The position numbers were made by a program, and so were the translations under genes. From CAZLPW01 sp964561495 (lineage in GTDB: Bacteria > Fidelibacterota > Marinisomatia > Marinisomatales > UBA1611), in contig CAZLPW010000059.1 of NCBI GenBank assembly GCA_964561495.1, positions 1 to 12,418 of the forward strand: a DNA stretch of 12,418 bases, written 5' to 3'. Under the pieces are notes generated by a model that worked only from the letters and a program-made list of their open reading frames with translations, was not told the origin of the DNA and did not search any database. This document shows, piece by piece, positions 7,271 to 12,418 of this stretch (position 1 is the stretch's first letter; every line of letters starts with the position of its first letter).

Positions 7271-10267
7271 TTACTGTTTTTTTTTATAACGATCATGGGT
7301 CCACTGTTGTAAACTCGCTAATTTTTGAATCTTTACAGTATAAATTCCAAATGAATGCTCTATAATACCCTTAAGAATAAATAACTTTTCCCAATACAAT
7401 ATATCACTATACTTCTTAAAAGTTTCTGGGAATATTATACACTCATATATATCAGACTCATCCTCTAAAGTAAGAAATTTCATCGGCTCATTTGTATTGG
7501 TTAAAATTTCTTTATGAGTTATGTAAAGGCCAATAAGATAAATTGAGTAACCAGAAAATTGTGAAATGTCTTTAGCATATTTTATACGATTACTAAGGAG
7601 AGACCTATATTTAGATAGTGGATGAAAGGATACTGGATATCCAAAGACCTCTAGCTCTAGCCTATATCTATCCTCATTAGTCAGTTTATTTTTAATTGGA
7701 GAGTGAGCCAAGAAAATCTGATTGCTATTTTGAATACAAAACCCCGCTACATAGTAAGCTATCTCTTGATGATTCATATCTGGTGCAAGGTTCCTAAAAC
7801 AACCCGCATTAGTCAACACTATAGCGTCTGATAAGTCTAGCTTGACTCTCTTTAAAAAATCTTTTAAAGAATAAAAATCTTCTTTTTTTCTTTCGTTAAT
7901 AACATGCTCTATAGTTTTATACTGTAAATTTTTTATACTCATAAAGCCCATACGTATTTTATTTTTCCATCCTTTCCAATGATAATGACTACGATTTATA
8001 TCTGGTTGCAAAATTTGTATTCCCAAGCGACGAGCCTCACTCATATATGCATAAGAAGAATAATAACCTCCTCTATTAGAAATAACAGATGCAAGAAATT
8101 CTGCATTAAAATGAGCTTTAAGGTATGCACAAGTAAACGACAACATAGCATATGAAGCAGAATGCGGTTTGCAAAAAGCATATCCCACAAAAGATGAAAT
8201 CATATCCCAGACTTTTTTAATAATATCTAAGCTATATCCTCGATGCAAAGCACTAAGCATAAATTTATTTTCCCAAAATGAGACTGAAGAATCTCTAGAA
8301 TTATGGCTGATAGCTTTACGAAGTTTTTCTGCGTCCGAATAACTAAATCCAGCCATAACCATTGCAGCATTAGATACCTGTTCCTCATAAACCATAATAC
8401 CATAGCTCTCATCTAAAAAGTTAAGATGAGGATGGATTTTCAACCATGTTTTTCCACGTACTCTCTCTAAAAGAATATTAATATAACGATTTGCAGCTGG
8501 TCGAATAATAGATGAATAAATAACTATATGTTTAAAATCTACCACCCTTGCTTTAGCCAAAAGTTGACGTGCTGCTGGACTCTCTATATAAAACACACCC
8601 ATAGTCTTTCCGGCCTTTAATAATTGACTTGTTTTTGCATCATCTACAGGCTGAATCTGGTGATAGTCTAGGTACTTATTATCATAAGATGATTTTCCAT
8701 AATTAAGATTAATCTGTCGGATTGTATCACGAACCACTGCCAGACTACGGTTCCCTAAGAGATCAATTTTTAAAAGCCCCGAATCCTCTACCTGATTTTT
8801 TTCCCATTGGACAATTTGAACTCCTTTGGCTGCTTTTAAGACTGGTACGTATTTATAGATTTCATCGGGAACGATGATGACACCGCCTGGATGGACTGAT
8901 AGGTAACGTAAGACACCAATCACTTTTTTACCATATTTTACGATATTAAATAATTCATCATTAAAATCGACACCAGTAAATCGAAAATTATTTTGAACTA
9001 AATATTCTAAATTGGAATTATTTGGATAAAAACGAATCCGCTTTGTGATACTATTAATTTCTTCGTTAGAAAGACCATATACTTTGCCTACTTCCCTTAT
9101 TGCAGATCGGGATTTTAAAAAAACATGGTTGGATACCATTGCAGTTTTATTTGTACCATATCTATCAAAAACATATTTCAAAACACTCTCCCGCTCATCC
9201 CAAGGGAAATCAATATCAATATCAGGCATATCTTCTCTTTCAGGGTGAATAAAACGTTCAAACTGAAGCATATAGCGGATAGGGTCTACTTGAGTAATAA
9301 ACAAACAATAACTCACTATAGAAGCCGCAGCTGATCCTCGACCAATCGTAGCACGTGTCTGAGATATAATATCTTCAACAATTAGAAAATAGGAAGCAAA
9401 TCTTTTTTGATTAATTAGATTTAGTTCATATTCAATACGATGAGTTATAATATCTGTTAAAATCTTATATCGTTTTTTAGCACCACTATAAACTTTATTT
9501 TTAAGTATCTGATTATATTTATACGAGTCTTGTAATGATATGCCAGGAAAAACTGTATTAATAAATGACCACTCTTTTTTACAACGATCTGCTAGGTAAC
9601 GACTATTTCTAATTGCACCCAAACTGTTTGGGAATAATTTTATCATTTCTTGTTCGCTCCGGAACCAATGCTGATCTGTTTTAAAATCTTTTGGGTCTAG
9701 ATTATTTATTGTTGTATTATTATCAATCGCTCTTAAAATAACATGCACATTGTGATCATTTGGATCACGCAGATATACATCCCCCGTAGCTATGATCTCA
9801 AGATCTAATTTTTTGGACATATTATGAACTTTTCTCTCTTCTAGCCCAGGACAAAGTTCTACAAAAAGATGGGTGTCTGGGATCATTGGCTTTAAACTAC
9901 AAAGTGTACTAAGTTTATGTGAAAGGAAAAAAAGGCCACTAATATATGAACCTAAATTACCTATCAAACCTACAACAGGTTGCTTATGTATATTAGATAG
10001 TAAACGACAAAGATTTTCATAGCCAAATTGATTTTCAACAAGTATAATTGCATCATCAGTCCCAGTAATTAAATGCGCTCCTGCAATCGGATAAATGTCT
10101 GATTCTTTACAACATTGGACAAATTTTATGAAACCCCAAAGGCCATTTATATCAGTTAAAGCCAATGTATCCATACCTCTATTTTTAGCTAAAGAAACTA
10201 AATCACTGAGAGATAATAATCCTTGCATCGCTGAATAGACTGAATGAGTATTTAAATGTACATACAT
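7271..10267 (-). CDS. dnaE2: Error-prone DNA polymerase DnaE2 (ImuC)
   Basis: This 998-residue C-family polymerase alpha subunit is the presumed translesion enzyme of the mutasome. Visible parts are: an N-terminal PHP domain (1-about 230), GRGSAAAS (309-316), PDIDIDF with catalytic Asp351 and Asp353, the third catalytic Asp502 in GLLKIDLLGNRSL, the YEEQVS and GYAFCKPHSASYA polymerase motifs (about 627-707), a helix-hairpin-helix zone (about 810-825, LTNAGCF), and a C-terminal OB fold (FLTLEDESDIYECIIFPETF, 931-950). It lacks the tau-binding tail of replicative DnaE (about 1160 residues) and has DnaE2 size. The PHP site is degenerate: the usual TDH is TDI (38-40) and the usual Glu near residue 65 is His, so PHP proofreading is probably lost. 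The ATG shares one base with the imuB stop (TAATG), indicating coupling. Expected regulation is DNA-damage induction through LexA. Replicative DnaE is unlikely given the neighbours. Confidence 0.92.
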   Translation of the reverse strand: MYVHLNTHSVYSAMQGLLSLSDLVSLAKNRGMDTLALTDINGLWGFIKFVQCCKESDIYPIAGAHLITGTDDAIILVENQFGYENLCRLLSNIHKQPVVGLIGNLGSYISGLFFLSHKLSTLCSLKPMIPDTHLFVELCPGLEERKVHNMSKKLDLEIIATGDVYLRDPNDHNVHVILRAIDNNTTINNLDPKDFKTDQHWFRSEQEMIKLFPNSLGAIRNSRYLADRCKKEWSFINTVFPGISLQDSYKYNQILKNKVYSGAKKRYKILTDIITHRIEYELNLINQKRFASYFLIVEDIISQTRATIGRGSAAASIVSYCLFITQVDPIRYMLQFERFIHPEREDMPDIDIDFPWDERESVLKYVFDRYGTNKTAMVSNHVFLKSRSAIREVGKVYGLSNEEINSITKRIRFYPNNSNLEYLVQNNFRFTGVDFNDELFNIVKYGKKVIGVLRYLSVHPGGVIIVPDEIYKYVPVLKAAKGVQIVQWEKNQVEDSGLLKIDLLGNRSLAVVRDTIRQINLNYGKSSYDNKYLDYHQIQPVDDAKTSQLLKAGKTMGVFYIESPAARQLLAKARVVDFKHIVIYSSIIRPAANRYINILLERVRGKTWLKIHPHLNFLDESYGIMVYEEQVSNAAMVMAGFSYSDAEKLRKAISHNSRDSSVSFWENKFMLSALHRGYSLDIIKKVWDMISSFVGYAFCKPHSASYAMLSFTCAYLKAHFNAEFLASVISNRGGYYSSYAYMSEARRLGIQILQPDINRSHYHWKGWKNKIRMGFMSIKNLQYKTIEHVINERKKEDFYSLKDFLKRVKLDLSDAIVLTNAGCFRNLAPDMNHQEIAYYVAGFCIQNSNQIFLAHSPIKNKLTNEDRYRLELEVFGYPVSFHPLSKYRSLLSNRIKYAKDISQFSGYSIYLIGLYITHKEILTNTNEPMKFLTLEDESDIYECIIFPETFKKYSDILYWEKLFILKGIIEHSFGIYTVKIQKLASLQQWTHDRYKKKQ

Positions 10268-11433
10268 TATATATCGCCTGAAATTTGCAGTACGTCAACT
10301 GTTTGCAAACTGCGTAGACCATACTTTTGTCTGATTTTATCTTTAACCTCAGATATTTTCATATTTTTGTCATCACAAAATAAATTATTTTGAATCGTTA
10401 GCGTTGAAAGGTTGTATGCATCTATTAATATAGAACGAATTCGATTACGCCGTTTATTGGCACGAAAGAAGAGGAGCTTCAACACATAGAATATTGATTT
10501 GTCATCTACAAAACCTAACTTGCCAATACGGCTAGATTGGTGACCATCACTGTAATGGATATTTATCTTGATTTTTTGAGCATTTTTTTTTCTTTTACGT
10601 AATATAAAACCAATCTGTTCAGTCAGATCTTTAATAATTGTATATATAACTTGTTCATCATTGGTATCCTCTGGAATTATAGATTGGCATATAATATTAT
10701 TTTGCATTTCAATTGGCTTTACAACAGATATATCTATCCCCATGCACTCACGAGATAACTGCTGAGAATACTTATTAAATAATAGTTGAAAATTTTTTGT
10801 CTTATTTCTCAAAATCTGTATATCAAGAATGCGCTTAATTATTAAAAATTTTATTATTCTATAAACATTTTTTTCTTTAATAACAGGCAAAATAATTGGA
10901 TTAAGTGGTGCTAAAAATTCTGCTTCCAGCCCACTTTCAACATTATGCACCTTTTCAGAAACAACCGATGTAATAATCCGGCTAATTAGTTTATTTACAC
11001 TAATACCCACACTACTGACGATAGATGTTTTATCCCGAATACGTTTAAAAATAGATAATCCTGAATTATGTATATGTCCACGTAGAATATCAATCCCCTT
11101 CATATCTAGATAGAAACCATCAAAACCATTTTGCTCAATAGTCGGAGTAAAACTAGAAATAGTTTGCAATATATATTGATTAATATTCGAATAAAGAGGC
11201 CAGTTATATGGCAAAAATCTGGTGCTTTGACTGACTCTTTTTGCCATTGATATTTTCATACCATAGAATAGACCATCTTCTTCTGCTTCTTTAGATAAAG
11301 AAACAATAGTACCTTTAGAGTCATATGAAGATATAATGGCTACTGGACGGTTTCTTAAACTAGGGTCAAGAATTCTCTCAGCCTGGAGTTCTAGGCCATT
11401 AAGACGTATGTAAAAAACGTCTGGGGCATGCAT
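10267..11433 (-). CDS. imuB: ImuB-like catalytically inactive Y-family polymerase
   Basis: The 388-residue product has the Y-family layout: RNRPVAIIS (28-36), SLSKEAEEDGLFYGM (45-59), the palm segment NGFDGFYLDM (102-111), SVGISVNKLISRI (141-153), and a little-finger region to about 350. The first catalytic motif, normally D-x-D-x-F, reads R10-L-N12-G-L. The second, normally S-x-D-E, reads G-F-D105-G106, so only one of three metal-binding acids remains. It should not polymerise. In known mutasomes ImuB bridges DnaE2, the beta clamp and RecA or ImuA, and that is its likely role here. The helix-hairpin-helix of the thumb is also poorly conserved. A clear QLxLF clamp motif is not seen, though QLLF near residues 216-219 may serve. 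It starts 11 bases after lexA and overlaps dnaE2 by one base. Active DinB or UmuC is ruled out by the missing acids, if no sequence error is involved. Confidence 0.87.
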   Translation of the reverse strand: MHAPDVFYIRLNGLELQAERILDPSLRNRPVAIISSYDSKGTIVSLSKEAEEDGLFYGMKISMAKRVSQSTRFLPYNWPLYSNINQYILQTISSFTPTIEQNGFDGFYLDMKGIDILRGHIHNSGLSIFKRIRDKTSIVSSVGISVNKLISRIITSVVSEKVHNVESGLEAEFLAPLNPIILPVIKEKNVYRIIKFLIIKRILDIQILRNKTKNFQLLFNKYSQQLSRECMGIDISVVKPIEMQNNIICQSIIPEDTNDEQVIYTIIKDLTEQIGFILRKRKKNAQKIKINIHYSDGHQSSRIGKLGFVDDKSIFYVLKLLFFRANKRRNRIRSILIDAYNLSTLTIQNNLFCDDKNMKISEVKDKIRQKYGLRSLQTVDVLQISGDI

Positions 11434-11444
11434 AAGGATTGTAC

Positions 11445-12065
11445 CTAGTTTATATAATTCCGGAAGGAATAAAGAAGCACACCATTGATACGAAAATCAT
11501 CATCTGAATTAATTTCAATAATAGGAAAATTTTGGTTCCGCGGATGTAACTCGATATGATCTTTTTTCGGAACATAACATTTCAAGGTTGCTTCGCCATT
11601 AATTAAGGCAACCACAATCTCACCTGACCTAGCTGTTTCCGCTTTTCTAACTATAATAAAATCACCATCACGAATCTGCTCATCAATCATTGAATCACCC
11701 TTCACTTTTAAAATATAGTTGCTAGGATGATATAAGGAAGGTGGAATATCTATTGTTTCAGCATTTTCTAGAGCCTCAATCGGTTCTCCTGCAGCGATTA
11801 GGCCCAACAATGGCAAACAGGCTGTTGTAGTAGTGGCGTGCTCTTTGTGGGTTAAGGTGAGCGCCCGCTTGCCATTAGGCCCTTTTATACGGGATAGATG
11901 ACCCTGTTTCTCTAGGGTCTTTACATACCAATTAACTGTCCCCAATGATTCAAACTTCAGACTTATCATAATCTCTTCGTAAGATGGAGGCTGACCATTG
12001 ACTAGCGTTGATCGTCTTATAAAATCTAGAAATTTCTTTAGTTTTGGTGACAGATTTTTGTTCAT
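11445..12065 (-). CDS. lexA: LexA, SOS response repressor and self-cleaving protease
   Basis: The 206-residue protein has the full LexA plan. Residues 1-70 form a winged-helix DNA-binding domain (LKKFLDFIRRS, PPSYEEIMISLKF, GTVNWYVKTLEKQGHL). Residues about 83-206 form the S24 self-cleavage domain. The scissile bond is Ala92-Gly93 in GLIAAGEP, the catalytic Ser125 lies in GDSM, and the general base Lys162 lies in ATLKCY. All are intact, so RecA-stimulated autocleavage should work. It is the first gene of a lexA-imuB-dnaE2 transcript and presumably represses that transcript and itself. The recognition segment (FESLGTVNWYV) differs from both E. coli and Bacillus LexA, so the operator cannot be assumed to be either of their SOS boxes. 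ATG at 12065 is the natural start; no strong ribosome site is visible. The genome may have another lexA, since cassette-linked copies are often additional. Confidence 0.95.
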   Translation of the reverse strand: MNKNLSPKLKKFLDFIRRSTLVNGQPPSYEEIMISLKFESLGTVNWYVKTLEKQGHLSRIKGPNGKRALTLTHKEHATTTTACLPLLGLIAAGEPIEALENAETIDIPPSLYHPSNYILKVKGDSMIDEQIRDGDFIIVRKAETARSGEIVVALINGEATLKCYVPKKDHIELHPRNQNFPIIEINSDDDFRINGVLLYSFRNYIN

Positions 12066-12149
12066 GAGGTAATGATTTAATAATTGATATATTTATTATT
12101 CCAATTAACAGGTCGAGAGGTTTTTTGATTTTTGTAATCATTTAATCTG
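12066..12149 (-). promoter_or_regulatory. lexA upstream region with a 6-base inverted repeat
   Basis: This AT-rich gap must contain the promoter of the SOS cassette. TAATTG at 12081-12086 and CAATTA at 12102-12107 form a perfect inverted repeat with a 15-base spacer, placed 16-42 bases before the lexA ATG, where an autoregulatory operator would sit. No E. coli-type (CTGT-N8-ACAG) or Gram-positive type (GAAC-N4-GTTC) SOS box is present in the gap. In such AT-rich DNA a 6-base repeat can arise by chance, so the operator role is only a suggestion. Confidence 0.25.
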
Positions 12150-12418
12150 GTGATAGCCCGAATTACTGTTACAGAAACTTTTACATATGTTGATGATGAA
12201 GGCAATGAAGTTGAAGAAATAACACAAGTGAACGATGCAAATTTAAATTTTGAAATTACAGATGGTTCGATTATTAATGTATTACCGCTTGAGAATGTTG
12301 TAAATGTTGAAGGCAATGTTTACAGCCCAGGTTTGATTACATATTCTAAAGGAAAAACAGTAAATAAATATATTAATCTTGCAGGTGGACCTAGACCAAA
12401 TACTCTTTCCACCAAAAT
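12150..12418 (+). pseudogene. 5'-truncated SLBB-domain polysaccharide export protein (continues past right edge)
   Basis: On the plus strand the frame is open from just after the TAA at 12135-12137 to the window end. GTG at 12150 is the only plausible nearby start. Counting from it, residues 3-48 (ARITVTETFTYVDDEGNEVE, then FEITDGSIINVLP) look like an internal linker of a large export protein. Residues 50-81 (VVNVEGNVYSPG, then KGKTVNKYINLAGGP) are a clear SLBB domain, the soluble-ligand-binding beta-grasp of Wza or KpsD-type capsule exporters. A real exporter would begin with a signal peptide and a Poly_export domain; here lexA lies on the other strand immediately upstream, so both are missing. 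The gene is therefore likely a remnant cut by a rearrangement, or the join of two contigs. A short cytoplasmic SLBB protein starting at GTG is possible but unlikely. Confidence 0.65.

Noticed and set aside
7260..7290. T-run between the converging lipoprotein and dnaE2 genes as a terminator
   Set aside because: The run encodes the Lys-rich end of dnaE2 and no stable hairpin precedes it.
8227..8412. Small minus-strand frame inside dnaE2
   Set aside because: It is an out-of-frame shadow of the conserved polymerase domain.
12165..12175. CTGTTACAG resembling an E. coli SOS box
   Set aside because: The half-sites are separated by one base rather than eight, and it lies inside the SLBB coding frame.
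12077..12316. A 79-codon minus-strand open frame right of lexA
   Set aside because: It is the complement of the clear SLBB coding frame and overlaps the lexA promoter region.

Overview
The window is AT-rich (roughly one-third G+C by eye) and comes from a Gram-negative bacterium with an outer membrane. It carries a TonB-dependent receptor, several lipoproteins, and two proteins ending in a type IX secretion (T9SS) type A sorting domain with the spelling NYPNPFNP / IYPNPFND. That tail spelling, the FG-GAP/ASPIC protein and the SLBB export fragment suggest the Fibrobacteres-Chlorobi-Bacteroidetes side of the tree. Candidatus Marinimicrobia (SAR406) or a relative is my best guess, inferred from protein style only.

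Layout. Bases 1-5149 hold a run of minus-strand genes, read right to left: a secreted seven-bladed FG-GAP/ASPIC propeller with a T9SS tail, a secreted SGNH/GDSL hydrolase, a lipobox protein with a T9SS tail, a MalK/UgpC-type ABC ATPase with no permease beside it, a 77-codon sulfatase relic, and the N-terminal 141 codons of a TonB-dependent receptor that leaves the window. The last three are joined by stop/start overlaps. The content looks like surface binding, hydrolysis and uptake of a carbohydrate or other organic polymer, but the substrate is not readable.

Bases 5221-7259 hold a plus-strand pair: an outer-membrane beta-barrel-like protein and a beta-propeller-like lipoprotein, coupled by an ATGA overlap. 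The barrel gene is the main discovery. Its signal peptide and barrel lie in one frame but are separated by an in-frame UGA codon at 5329-5331. A hairpin with an AGGU loop follows the UGA at a distance matching, as I recall it, the E. coli fdhF SECIS. This is a good candidate for a previously undescribed outer-membrane selenoprotein, with selenocysteine as residue 6 of the mature chain and no other Cys in the protein.

Bases 7271-12065 hold a compact minus-strand SOS mutagenesis cassette, lexA-imuB-dnaE2, with intact LexA self-cleavage residues, an ImuB whose catalytic acidic residues are mostly gone, and a DnaE2 whose polymerase aspartates are intact but whose PHP domain is degenerate. No imuA lies between lexA and dnaE2. 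To the right of lexA, diverging on the plus strand, lies the SLBB-domain part of a polysaccharide export protein with no signal peptide or N-terminal export domain. It is a 5'-truncated gene that marks a likely rearrangement boundary. No RNA genes, insertion sequences or CRISPR arrays were seen, and no gene-free stretch exceeds 100 bases.
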